Program-made: the position numbers and the translations under genes
Shown: piece after piece, positions 47,439-59,739 of the stretch
Layout: each line of letters begins with the position of its first letter
How positions within the stretch are numbered: the stretch's first letter is position 1
Origin: Apostichopus japonicus
Taxonomy: Eukaryota; Echinodermata; Holothuroidea; Aspidochirotida; Stichopodidae
Assembly (NCBI RefSeq): GCF_037975245.1
Contig: NC_092576.1
Span: 33,768,611 to 33,832,610 of the forward strand
Direction of reading: 5' to 3'
DNA: 64,000 nt
Notes under the pieces: model-generated
The model's input: only the letters and a program-made list of their open reading frames with translations
What the model was told of the DNA's origin: nothing
Database searches by the model: none

Positions 47439-49033
47439 CACTATAGTGGCGTTGAAACCCTATTCCCTGTGATCGACACCTCTGAACCAAGGTTTCTTGG
47501 TCTGTAATGATGAAATTGGGGTATATCAAACAATTTAGGCTCCTATATATACATTGGCTTAGGGTCAAAAACTTTTTGTGAGGCCATTGCTATGGCAACC
47601 ACCAAAAAACTGTAAAATTTATCTGTAACTTCTAAACTCATGAAAGAAAACTATTGATGTTGGTGTCAAAACATAGGTAATTGTGCTCTGTGAATACAGT
47701 GGTACTGTACCCAAAGCAGGCATAGGTACAGTTTAAGGAACAGTTGTCATAGCAACTACTTACAAATACTGAAAATTGTTCCTAAATCTATAGGTGAAAA
47801 AAGCTAAACAATTAGTCACAACAATGTCTTTTTGGTCATGCAAGATTGTAATTTGCTTTTCTGTGCTTTCTGAAATGTACCATTTGGATTGAGGATACTT
47901 TAACACCCCTCTGTTACCCTGTATCCAAACGTGTATCCAAAACTGCACGAGTCATTTCCAACAAACAGAAACAAGATGAAAAGGGAATCAAGCTGCTCCA
48001 GGATGGTGGTAGTTCCCTAGAATTGAAAACATCAGTTATCAAGGATATTACCAAATTTGTCATTATTTATGTCTATGGTGACAAATCTAGTGAATCACTG
48101 TGCCAAGCTAGGGTGAAAATGTGGAAGAAGTTGAAGAACACAACATTATCTCGTCTTCCTCCTGATGAAGATACCCTCTTACATCATATCGAGAGGGCAA
48201 TATATTTGTCTTACAGTATCTACAACTACACTTTCAATTCGCCAATCTACCTCACCATAGGGCACGGTTGGGTTTTTAAGAAACAGCAAATGTTATGCCG
48301 AGAAGTATTCAAAGCAAGCTCTTCCACACCAATTTAGGTTTGAAGATGAAGTACTGCAGTAGATGAGTCTGACTCTTATGATGAAGGAGAAGAAGACCTC
48401 GATGAAGCTGAAATGAATGTTGGAATGATGAGGTTCTAGATCAAGCCTGATCAATCTGATGTAGAGTCGATTGTATCCGATTCTTATCAAGACTAAGACA
48501 AACTAAAGTAAATATTCCTAATAGAACTAGGATTTCTTTTGGTAGCATGGTAACAACTACTTTAAAATTTGCTATTGGTTGTAAATATCAGAGAATAACA
48601 ACTTATATCATGTTGATATTCCATTTTTTGTGCATTATTGAGTGGTTACCATGGCAAAGGATTTAAATGTGACTGTTATTGTTGAAGCCTTTTTCACCTA
48701 TTTAGGAACAATGTTCAGTATTTTTTGGGAGTTGCTATGACAACTGTTCCTTAAACTGTACCTATGCCATCGTTGGATGCTACAGTACCACGTATTCACA
48801 GAGCACAATTACCTATGTTTTGTCACCAGCATCACTAGTTACAGATGACTTTTACTGTTTTGTGGTGGTTGCAATAGCAACGGCCATTAAACAAGAGTTG
48901 CTGACCCTAAGCCAAGGTACAGTATACAGGAGCTCATATTGTTTGACATACCTTAATGCATCATTACAGACCAAGAAACTTAGTTCAGAGATGTTGGTCA
49001 CGGGGTATAGGGTTTCAACCCCCTACTACAGTA
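47439..49033. mobile_element. DNA element with ~370-bp inverted arms
   Basis: The arm 47439-47827 is mirrored at about 48666-49033 at roughly 80% by eye: CACTATAGTGGCGTTGAAAC against TACTGTAGTAGGGGGTTGAA, the shared GTTGAAACCCTAT, GTGCTCTGTGAATAC and GTTGCTATGACAACTG blocks. The interior (47828-48665) carries a remnant ORF. The target duplication is unclear. The arms contain GTTGCTATGACAAC and similar X-box-like motifs. Confidence 0.7.
47945..48337 (+). pseudogene. Remnant ORF inside the inverted-repeat element
   Basis: An open frame of about 130 codons: KQKQDEKGIKLLQDG, FVIIYVYGDKSSESLCQARV, LSRLPPDEDTLLHHIERAIY and IGHGWVFKK. The order YG..(A)R..(M)..LPP..D.L..H..RA..(GH)GW resembles, from memory, the C-terminal part of an uncharacterised protein family often found next to invertebrate transposons. 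It lacks an obvious start and the usual Cys-rich tail; an acidic segment (DESDSYDEGEEDLDEAE) follows in another frame. Probably a decayed transposon gene. Confidence 0.35.
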
Positions 49034-49689
49034 GGTTGTTGGGTGAAACCAGGATGATCAGCATACTTCATTCTAAGTAGTACCTCACAAAGCATTGAGA
49101 TATAATAACACAATATTCACAATGGCACCTGATGACCGAGATGAAAACTGTTCTTGTATTCTACATAGATAATGATCGCTACCAAAGACAACAGGCTTCT
49201 TTGTGGTACGCCTACAAGCCGTACATTAAGCAGGCGCCAGTCAAATTTAACCCCCCTTGTCCCCAAGATTTTGTGTCGGGGTTGCCTTTAAAACATAAAA
49301 CCAGGCAACAGATAGTTTTTGTAAACAACACCTGGTCATTTCCCCAACCTTACAACATCCAAACCTGAAGTTTTTATTTGGCAATGAGTCTTGACAGTTG
49401 TGAAATATACCTGAAAAGTTCACAATGGAAGCAAAGATATCATATCAAATATTCAAAATGATATCGTCCATTTCATCACATTAAGCGTGTACAAACAGTA
49501 CAAAGTTTCATTACACATCTTTGTGCACAGGCATGTATGCAGCAACATAAGGTACCGACACACTTAAGTCAATGGAGATTTGGTGGAGACTTCTTGATTC
49601 ATATCTACGGATGCCCTTTAGCTAATTTCCAATTGCCGCTTGCCTCTCCTGTTCTAATGTAATCTCATAGGCTGAACAGTGAGAGATAC

Positions 49690-50135
49690 AATAGATTATT
49701 AAACAAGGTTTCCTCAAGTTGACCTCTGGAGACATTTGACCTCCGCAAAAAAAAAAGATCCTTGTACTTAACGTGTCACAACTACATACTTAATAAGAGG
49801 TTCGTCCAAGCTTTCCTTCTTGAAATATCGTGTTTACGATGTTTCACAATTTGACCCCTGGTGACCCTAATGACTTTTGACCTCCAAAAAAATCAATAGT
49901 TTTCTTGAACTCAATGTGACACAACTCCTGTACATACTAAATATGATATTGGTCCAAGCTTTCCTTCTGGAGATCTAGTCTCTTCAAGGTTTCACAATTT
50001 GACCCCTAGTGACCCCTAATAACAAACAATAGACCTTTACTACACAATGTGGTACTTTTACACACCAAATATGATATTGGTCCAAGTTTCCCTTCTTGAG
50101 ATATCGTGTTTCCAAACATGGCTTCACACACACAC
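49690..50135. repeat. Three ~130-145-bp tandem units
   Basis: Each unit shares TTTGACC(CC)..GTGACC, ..TGATATTGGTCCAAGCTTTC and CTTCTTGAGATATCGTGTTT. A related array lies at 52560-52925, which also ends in GAGATATCGTGTACACAAGC before a CA run. Confidence 0.6.
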
Positions 50136-50413
50136 TCATCAGCCTGTAAGACTACAAAGGTTACGATTACCAAATGTGCTGGGAAAGAATATGTTATTCC
50201 TAGGAGGTGCAATGATTTTACATGAAAAGTAGACATCAAGACAATTTCAGCCCAATACCCCTATGATGTCAAACTCTATGCTGTGTGTTACATGGACAAT
50301 ATACACGGGCATTAGTTAACTTAAGCGCAGATAATTTAATATTTCAAGCAGTAATATCTATCCACTGGAATATCTCTTAAAAGAGAGGTAAAGAAGTCAA
50401 AAAGGGTTAATCC

Positions 50414-51188
50414 TATGGGTCATTCCATATCAAATTGCTTAGTAGTAGAGTGTGTTGTATGTTGTTAGAGTATGTTGTAGTTCAACATCTTTTGAAATTT
50501 CCCAAATTTAATTTATGATTGAAACACTATAAAATATGCATATTCTGAAAATTTCAGTTGCTTTGCCTCAAAATTGGCTGATTTATCACGTTTTGAAATT
50601 CTGTAATTTGTCGCCACCGGGGCATTTTCTTGATTTTTGAGGTCTCATTTCTCAGGAATTAAGCACCTTACTACCTTTCTATTACAGATACCTATAAAGT
50701 CTATCCCACAGAAATGGTAAAATATGATCATTTTTTTCTGAAAGAGATATAGTAATACACAGATTGTACACATAATTTCAGGAGGGTATTGTGCCTGATT
50801 TTGAAATCAAAAGTCCCCAAAGTTTAGGATTTGTATACAAAAACTTGTTTTCCTGTTTTGATGTTCCACATGTATGTAACATGAGCCTGGGTGATTTCAC
50901 TGTCATAAAAACAAATTTTGTTTGCAATTTACTGTCTACTTCTGGTTTAGATCACTTAATTTAAAATGTATTTATAGCCTAAATATTTATTAACCATTTA
51001 TATGGGATAGACTTTATAGGTATCTTCATAAAAAAGTATTAGGGTGTTTAATTGCTAAAAAATGGGACCTCAAAAATCAAGGAAATGCCACAATTCTACG
51101 GTGGCGGCAAGTTGCAGAATTTCAAAACAGGAACTTTTGGAGAGGGTCCAGCAATAGCTATCCGTGATTTGACACGGAACGACCCATA
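50414..51188. mobile_element. Palindromic MITE with TA target duplication
   Basis: The ends TGGGTCATTCCATATCAAAT and (inverted) TGGGTCGTTCCGTGTCAAAT are bordered by TA on both sides. The arms continue for ~280 bp (GTCGCCACCG../..CGGTGGCGGC; GGTATCT../AGATACC..). There is no ORF. Confidence 0.7.
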
Positions 51189-51924
51189 TGTTAAATTGCC
51201 ATTTTGTGGAACCTAAAGTGGAATGAAAATGGTCTGAAACTGACTTACGATTTGCCCTTCATGTTTTCATCTGATCATTGATCGTGTTGTTACGAGTTCA
51301 TCTGCAAGTTTGTTAAGCAAATTCCCGTAAATAGCCTTCTGTTAAGGAATCAACTTCAACCACATAAACAGTTTCTTTCATTGTGTGCCGTTTAAAGAAG
51401 GTGCAATTCCATGTTTAGTACGCTTGCCTAAAATCATCATAACGGTGAGAATAGAAAAAAAAAAACAGAATTTAGTACAGCATCATCCCAATATCACATG
51501 TACGCATACTGTACAACGAATGATTTTTCTTAAAGGATTTTTTTGGGCAGTGTATTGGGTATATTACAAATAATCGATATTTTTTCATAGCCACAGTCAT
51601 AGTTCGGGGATTTTCTATCCTATAATTCAGGAGAAGTGAAATGTTAACGTCATGCCAACTTCATCTCATATATTTTGAACAGTGGAGAACGATGGGCGAC
51701 TGTAGGATAGACACTGTAAGATGAAACACTATCATTAGCAAGCTACACTGTAGCAACAATAGGTAACATTTATGAAAGTAAAGTAGCGATTCAGATGAAA
51801 AATTCCCAGTGAAGTTAAAAGTTAGCAATCGTTTGAAGATGATTTAAAACATTCCAGAATTCTCTCACTAGGTTTTCTTCATTATTTGTTGTTCTGAAAT
51901 AACAAAGTTTTGGAATCACAGACA

Positions 51925-52080
51925 TACGGAAAGTCTGTACACATTCTAGTGTACTGTATCAATGCCAAGATTAGAGTGAGATATTTTGTGTTCACATCTT
52001 TACGCAAAGTCTGTTCACATTTCGTGTAATGTCTCATGGCCAAGCTAAGGGTGATATCTGATCGATTCTGACCAATGTGC
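51925..52080. repeat. ~80-bp tandem duplication
   Basis: AAAGTCTGTACACATTCTAG and AAAGTCTGTTCACATTTCG start two diverged units. The ~113-codon open frame on the minus strand across them is therefore not taken as a gene. Confidence 0.5.
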
Positions 52081-52559
52081 AGCACTCCTCGACAAAATTC
52101 AGTGTTAGACTCAAGTTTTCTGGCAGGACGGGCCAACATTTCAACCACTCTATCACAGAAACTAAAATTCATCACAGGGCAAGGCTTAGGGCGATTGAAA
52201 GGCAAACAAGAACCTAAGGGCACTATGGTTCCATGCTTGTAAGGAATATTTACAAGGGAGCAGCACTGTTCTAAAATTGTTCCGTAGTCCGATGTACACA
52301 GACAATATTATTGCCAAAATATCATAAATCAACTGTTGGTCCTTTTGAAAACCTGTTGAGGACCAGGTGACTGACATGAGCAAGACTTAGCTTGTTTTAC
52401 AAAATCACAGAATCATCCTTACTGTTCCTATTAAGAGTTTTAACAAAACCAAACGAAACCTTGATCTCTAAGTACTTCGCACACAGTTTCAGAGGAGTCA
52501 ACTTATGGACAATTAAGATCTGAATATGGCCACAAAAATTCAAATATTCAACTTGAAAT

Positions 52560-52965
52560 AAACTAATACAGGTCAATGGAGATCAACCTGAGGTCAAAGG
52601 TCACCCAAATGTAGGTCGACTATTTGATTACAATAGCGTAACTCCCAGCCTTGATGGACATTTGGTTCTCAAGTTATTGCAAAAATACTAGTTTTTGACC
52701 CCTAAGTAACCTTTGTTGACCTTGGATCATATGACTGTTGCGTTTGGAAACGATCCCTGACCCCATGAGAGTTTTTACTATTTTAATATTTTGCATTTTT
52801 GACCCTAACTGACCTTTGGAGACCTTTGCGGGCGCCGAAAGAATAGGGATCTTCCTCTTACTATGGGTTATCAACCCACCAAGTTAGGTCATGATACATC
52901 ATTTCCTTATTGAGATATCGTGTACACAAGCCAAGCGTCACACACACACACGCGCCAAGTTGAAT
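52560..52965. repeat. Diverged tandem array ending in a CA run
   Basis: TTTTTGACC(CC)TAA..TGACCTTTG blocks and GAGATATCGTGTACAC relate it to 49690-50135. Confidence 0.5.
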
Positions 52966-53329
52966 GCATAGGTTCCTCGCTCGATATGACCGGAAGGACT
53001 GGAGCCAATTTATTACTAAAAAAATCCTTTAAAGGATGTCATTTAAAAACAGGCATGGGCTTTCAGTATATAAATTTTTCTGGTAATCCTTTTCACATTC
53101 CACTGAAAACATTTTCATTGTCGTCTTGCCAAATCTAATGATCTTTAGCTTCCTGAGCAGACAGCTGGAAGGTTGTTGACGTTTTGCATGGAAGTGATTT
53201 ACGAGTCACACTACTGTACACAGTCGGAGATCTGACCGTATGACTTCCAATTGTATTACCCATTATGCATATTATTACCGAACATGGCGTTTCTGACGAC
53301 ATGCATATAAGCATGAAATCCCCCTTCAG

Positions 53330-54670
53330 CATCAGGGGAGAAAGCTAACATTTCTCAGGCGACTCATATTGGCTAAGCTATGTGGAAAGAATAGATGTAG
53401 TAAGTGGAATTAATGTTGAGAACATATTTGAGGGAGAAAAGTAACGATAAGGGAGGGAAAATAATGCGTTAGGTTAAGGAAACTAACATATTTTTTTCTG
53501 GTGAAGGCTCAGACGGCATATTTTCTTGTATAGTAAGCTGAATAAAGTTGTGTCAGTAATGTATGAAGGAAAATAAAAAATGTGACTTGGTACCTGATTT
53601 GTGTAACTGTCCAGTGATCGGAAGATAAATATTGTTTGTGAAAAGGCTGTATTGTGTGCATAGGACTATATATGGGACACATGGTAATTAACATGTGTGG
53701 AATTTAATGTGGTAATGGGAAGATCAATTGATTGTCTGTTGTTTAGGTGAATGGTAATAATTGTGGGATGGAGCCATCCGCACCAACAGCGATCTTCAAG
53801 ATGTATTACTGATAATGATTCAATTTTCTCTTTTGTCTTGTATTTACACTTGCATTTATGTTTACACATTGTATTTCAGGATAGCACTGCAACCTGAACC
53901 ATATCATAGGAAAGAATTCAGTTAATGTATCCCATGTTAAAAAACAAGGAACACCGGTAAAAAAAAAAGAAACTCACCTTTTCCACTCCAACAGTTTGCT
54001 AAGTATTGTGTACAAGAATCCCTAACTATATTCCTGTACCATTATTCAAGAGAATGGAGACTATTTTAATATTCACTGATCTTAAAAGGCTACTAAAACA
54101 TCTATTAACAGCCATCCCAGCAAATTGTTCCTATCTATGCCAAATTCTAATTACAGAGAAAAACATTAATAATATGCGGGCCTACCCATGTTGGTATTGA
54201 AAAAAAAAAACTGACCAAACCACCTAAACCTAATCTTGAATACTTTCAACAAGGCTTTCTATACCTACTACAATTACTATTTCCAAACAACGTAGCCTGT
54301 ATATGCCTTCCTTGATTCCTCCCCTAAAACGATACTTTCCTCTCTACATCATTTATTTAATTTACTACAATTTCTTCAATTACAAAAAAAAATATTTCTT
54401 CCCAAATAGCATCCGCGTCCTTGAAATATGTTACCTTATTTGAATAAAATCTCCTAAAACATAGATTACATAACATTTTACTACAGTTGCTTCACTACCT
54501 AAACTAACTCTTTCTAAATAGTATAGTCTCTCTTTCCTCTCCTGTGAAACATTTACTTTTCTCCCCTGAAAAATGTTAGTTTCTTCCTCTAAAAACTTAG
54601 ATTTAGGGGTGGAAACTAACGTTTTTATAGGAGGGAACTAACGTTTCTTTTCAGGAGAGGTAACTAACTG
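53330..54670. other. Region with AGGGAGAAA..CTAACGTT-type words
   Basis: GGGGAGAAAGCTAACATTTC (53334), GAGGGAGAAAAGTAACGAT (53430), GGAAACTAACATA (53479) and inverse forms CTGAAAAATGTTAGTTTC (54567) and GGAACTAACGTTTCTTTTC (54635) suggest a degraded inverted word-repeat element. The boundaries are unclear. Confidence 0.3.
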
Positions 54671-54679
54671 GTCTGTAAA

Positions 54680-56570
54680 CTAATTGGAGCTCAAGGCCTA
54701 GTGCCAGCAGTGATGGGGGCATTACCTGAAGAATAACTATTGAATTCAGCCCACTGCTACTACAACGTTATGAAAGATGTCATGGTACAGGGGACTATCA
54801 TCACTGCACTATCGCTGTGTCAGTGTCACTAAACGTTAGTAACATGGTAGTCTGCGCGAAAGCGTGTACATTGATGACACTACTGTAGCACTAGCCTGGT
54901 ACTTTGGGATTCCGGGCTTGGGCTACATAGCGTCCCGTATCATTACGTTGTAATTTTGGAAGGCTGAACATGGCCTTACACATTGGTTTTCAGATTGCTA
55001 TTTTCGGATAGGAACGACCTTAATCTGCCAAACAAAAGTGAAAGACCGATTTACAGAAGACAACTTTGAGTGGGAATTCTTAGTTTAGTGTGCAAAATGT
55101 GTACATCCTGCAGGTGAAAGTAAAGGCTCAAAAAATTTGATCGCAGTTTTGCCATGCTTGCGAGTATGAGACTAAAACCAATTTAGAAATCACACCAAAT
55201 AAAGATTTCCTGATACGTTTGCTAGCTACTTGAATGGGATACCTATTTTGTCAACTTCAGAAGGAAGGACATTTTAAGACGCCTAGTCACGACCACGAAC
55301 AGCCACATCCATTCTTGCGTTGGCTAAATTGACGGCCATGTTTCGAGTTTAAGTTAACATACTTGTCTTGTTTATGGAAGCTATCTTTACATAAGGTACA
55401 ACACCAGCATCAGAGTATAGGTACATCCGATCGATATGTTAGCCATAGTTATCATATAGGTCTCGCACCACAATTAATTGTTCATTGACATACACACTAA
55501 ACACATCCCGTTCAAGACCTGTCAAAGCAAAGATAGAAGTTTTCAACTGGTATATCCTACCCAACATATAATAGCTGAGATCTTGGCCGACCATGGCACT
55601 TGCAAACTTCTATATCATGACCATTTAGATTTTGAGCAAGACGAGGAGCAATTTTAGCATACTGAGCCCCACCCGTCCATGTGATCGTTCGGAGTAATAT
55701 CAACATTTAACTATAGATTTTCTAAAATAGTTTATAGCACCCTCGATACTCCTGATTTTCACACCATCTATATTATAAATTGTGCTCTTTCATATAACAG
55801 CAGAACAAACAATGATGGTTACTGATAATTTGCTTAAACACGCATTTCATTAGGTACATTTTACATCTTTTCTCCGACAATGGGTAACCATTTGAGCGGA
55901 TGTACACTACTCAATTGTGGTGCGGTACTAATGGAGCTAAATGACCTAATGTAATGCTTGTTTTAGCATATTTTCAGTTATCATCAATGTGTGTTTTTTT
56001 TTTCTGCCTTTGCGGTAAACAGCATTCGTGCATCATCAAAAGCTCTACGAGAGCTCGCTATTGGGAACACAATATAAGAGACAAAATTAGTTTTTGTATT
56101 TCCTTCCCACACAATATCTCCCCCCCCCCCCTCCCATGGGTGTCACCATCAGACACTTCTCACCATCTGGTCTTTTACAGTAAGAAGTAATATCTCTCGT
56201 CGGTGAGTACTCTGATCAAAGGAAACCTGTTGTATCCTAATATTTAATAAACCATCAAAACATGTGTTCATTTGTTAACTGGAATAAGTTGCCAGTAGGT
56301 GTATTTAATCAATCCCTAGACCATACAATGATACGCGACATTATAATTAAGTATTCATTACTGAATTTGACCTGTCACCGATTCTCTTTATAAGTGCCCA
56401 GATTTGAAATATATCAGGAATTCTACTTTGCTCAGTCTAGAAAGCGTTGTGTGTATTTTATTTTCTTATACTATAGTACATTATTTATATTATATCATAC
56501 TATAATATTGCAACGAGGAAACAGGGACTTATTCTTGATGCAAAACAATTAAATAACTTTCGTGCATAAT
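54680..56570. other. Non-coding stretch
   Basis: No supported exon; a C12 run near 56119. Confidence 0.4.
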
Positions 56571-56739
56571 GTCTACTTTTACTTTGACCCATCCACCTGT
56601 AAACCGTTTGGCCAAACACTTCTCGACGTTAGCCGCACAGCATGTGTCGCTCCCAAGGACGGCCCTTCAAATGTGTCCACCGTAAGATTCAATGTTATAT
56701 ATTCCAGGAGAATTGAGGTAGTGTAACCTTTCGCTCTAC

Positions 56740-56955
56740 AAAAATGTACCAATATCAACGCAGACAAACGATCCCTCCTCAACAAACGCCCGGAACTCAT
56801 ATCAAAGTGCCTCCACGAGAACAAGATCTACGTAAGCAAATTCAGAAGGGGCGTCACCGCCAAAGTTACCGCAGTCTACGGACAATGCTACCCACTGGAC
56901 GCCGACAAAGGAGCGGAGGCCGACGAACGGACGGTGTGCCAATAATCATCCATTA
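56740..56955 (+). mobile_element. Penelope-like element C-terminal remnant
   Basis: One plus frame reads KCTNINADKRSLLNKRPELI, SKCLHENKIYVSKFRRG, then continues to a TAA near 56942. DKRSLLNKRPELISKCLH is like the segment that follows the GIY-YIG domain in Penelope-like elements. The block is GC-richer than its surroundings. The upstream part is broken by stops. Confidence 0.4.
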
Positions 56956-57129
56956 GTCTACTTGCTTTGGTATATATTCCAGAAGTACAACACGAAGCTA
57001 CCAGTGTACCATTGTTCCACTTGTTTAACTAATTCTCACCTATGCTTCTCTCTGTCCACCAAACATAGAGCACACTGCACCAAGATAGACGCCAACCAAC
57101 CAAAGGTTTATGTTTGCTTGTATATAAAT

Positions 57130-57232
57130 AGATATATATGTATGTATGTTTGTATGTATGTATGTATGTATGTATGTATGTATCTATGTATGTAAATAAA
57201 TACATATATATATATATATACATATATATCAT
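57130..57232. repeat. (ATGT)n and (TA)n microsatellite
   Basis: Tetranucleotide TGTA run followed by a TA run; it lies at the 3' side of the minus-strand retrotransposon end. Confidence 0.9.
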
Positions 57233-57237
57233 CTTAA

Positions 57238-57420
57238 TCTTAGAGCTCTCTGTGCCAAGAGGGCACACAAGGCCGAGACGTCTTCCCTCCACTTCTCCCT
57301 GTTTCTGGCTGCTGCTGTCCTGGCCTGCTCTCATCCACTTTTTTTTCTCTACTGTCCTCCGCCATGTTGTTTTAGGCCTTACTCTTGCTCTTGATCCTGC
57401 TTTCTGCTGCAAGCTCAACT
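57238..57420 (-). mobile_element. Non-LTR retrotransposon 3' end (RTE-like)
   Basis: On the minus strand one frame gives RPKTTWRRTVEKKKWMRAGQ and another AARNREKWREDVSALCALLA, i.e. the usual R.K.TWRRTVE..(x)..A.(D/N)R..W...V.ALC.. end of RTE-like ORF2 proteins split by a frameshift. The 3' microsatellite tail fits this class. Confidence 0.55.
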
Positions 57421-57439
57421 CTGCCTGCTAGCTCACCTA

Positions 57440-59135
57440 TTCATTCTCCTTTGTCCTTTTTTTGCACTAATTTTAAGTCCTTGTCTTATTCACGATATTC
57501 TCTCTGGAACTATTTTAGAAATCTCTCAGATCTTGTACTATCTGTTTTCCGTTTTATGTCTTTTTCTCTCATTCATCTTCTAAAACGTCTCTGCTTGGAT
57601 CCATGGCCTATTTGTACATTTAGCAATTCCCAGTACCTCATCAGCACTTTCAACATATGCTCTCTCTAACTTCCTGTATTGCTCTTCTACCCCATCAATA
57701 ACGGCACCGAAACACATTAAGCTTATCGATGACTATATTTAACGACATCCAAGATGATTTTATGATCTTTGTTTTTATGTTCTTTGATCCATTGTTAGTT
57801 ACTTGATTCTAAGTGATGATCTAAAGCAGCTTATTGCGTTTTTCGCAGCTATTCCACGCTTTTAACATGTTCATTGAGTTTTATCCATGTATTCATGACA
57901 AATAAGCAAACTAAGATATTAGCCAAGTCTTTTTCCTGTCAAGAGCACTAATTGTCGAGGAATTAATGACTTTTGCAGATAATGAGAAGAGTGTCTACCG
58001 ACAAATTCCTCATTTAAATTTAATAGCACGCTGTTCCCCAAATCTACTAGTTGAATTCAAACAATCGGTGCATAGCTAACATCTGTATATAAAAATATTT
58101 AAAAGTAAATATCTTGGGGAAAAACAACGTTATTTCACTATTTGAAATTAGATTTAAATAGATAAGTTACGTATGCATGTCGTAGTGGCACCTTGGGGTC
58201 TACGAGGCTTAACGAATAAAGCACGGATGTATGTAAACACCGATCACTAGTGTTGCTAGCTTCTTTACCAGAGAGATCCAAAGCCATCACAGATGGTATG
58301 ACGTTTAAGTTACTGGCAAAATGGCTTTTCCGAATAACCTCACAACACGCACACATACAACTGTATTAACTAATAGCACCCTGACAGCCACTAAAAAAAC
58401 ATGCACGTTCTATAAATGCCAATAATTCAACTACCTGGTTCCTGCAACCGTTCATGAGAATCTCAATAAATTCCGTACAACCAGTTATGATATAAGTAAA
58501 TCAAACAACTGAAAGAAATTTGAAACTTAATCATTTCCATGCTGTGCGACGTAACAATTACTTACAAACCGTCTAATTCACTTCCTTACCCAGGAAGTAA
58601 AAGTATATGTGTACATTATTAGGCTACTACTGGTTTTGCTATGTAGACAAGGGATCACTGCTATGGATATATAAGTATGCATACTTAAGAAGGAGAAAAA
58701 AGAAAACACTGCTAACATGGTCAGTGTTGGTTTCGTGTCGAAAAAAAATAAAAGTAAAGTAGATACCAAGTAAGATAATTTGAATTTCAATGACATATCA
58801 GGTCTTACTCCAAGACTATACCAACAAATTTATCTCTTCAGAAGACATTTTACTGCAGACATTGACAGTTTCTTGCTTGGATAAATGAATACCAAAGAGG
58901 CGGGGTAGCAGAGACACGACATGACTGTACACTGTATAAGACAGATCAGGCGCGTATTTGATATTGCGGTGTATAGCAGAGTCTTATCCACAGCAACGTC
59001 AATATTTGAATGCGCGCATTCTTTCTGCGCTACTAAAAAAGTACATTAATTTTGTTTAAATTGTTGCATTTAAACGTTGTGTTACTTTATTTGTTTTCCT
59101 ACCATATTAAATAAACCAATGATTTTGTCATCATT
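57440..59135. other. Non-coding stretch
   Basis: No supported exon or element. Confidence 0.4.
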
Positions 59136-59139
59136 TAAC

Positions 59140-59340
59140 ATTATATAACCAATAAGATATGTCGAAATGAGGGCCTGAAATTTCTATTTTTTAAACGCTG
59201 CTCCAGGGAGACATAAAGAGGTCTAAATGAATAATTATTGTTTAACATGATATAATCACTAAGATATGTCAATGTGAGAAACTGAAATTTTAATTTTTTA
59301 TACGCTGCTCCAGGGAGACCTAAAGTGGTCTAAATATTCA
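59140..59340. repeat. Two ~115-bp tandem units
   Basis: Each contains AAGATATGTC, ACGCTGCTCCAGGGAGAC and TAAA(G)..GGTCTAAAT. Confidence 0.7.
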
Positions 59341-59705
59341 TCAATTGACTTCAAAAAATCGGTCATCTATTAAAAAAAGAATATATCGTGTGTAGTGATT
59401 CTGGGAATGTTCCGCTCATCAGCAATAGCTTATTGTACATTAATCCTCCGTTCTTTTACCCGGAGACGTCATAATGTTATCAGTTATTTTTCGCATCGGT
59501 ATCTCATAGGTATTCGATTTGTTCTTTTGACTGTGAAAGAACCAGAATCGTCTAGGCTATCGAGCGTCTAGAGGGTAAAAATACCCTGAGGGCAAAAAGC
59601 CCGTTAAGGCAAAAAAAGACCCCTAAAACAAGGTTTTTGTTGCCCAGATTGCGCTGACATGCAGGTAAAAAACAGTTATTGCCAGTAGGTGCCGATGGCC
59701 TCATA

Positions 59706-59732
59706 CCAGGGAGTTGTTTTAACAACTCCCTG
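59706..59732. repeat. Second copy of the CAGGGAGTTGTT hairpin
   Basis: CAGGGAGTTGTT-TT-AACAACTCCCTG, nearly the same palindrome as at 5809-5837. Confidence 0.7.
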
Positions 59733-59739
59733 CTCATAC

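Noticed and set aside
51882-52383. Two minus-strand open frames of 113 and 65 codons
   Set aside because: They span an ~80-bp DNA tandem duplication, have no recognisable domain and no matching splice sites.
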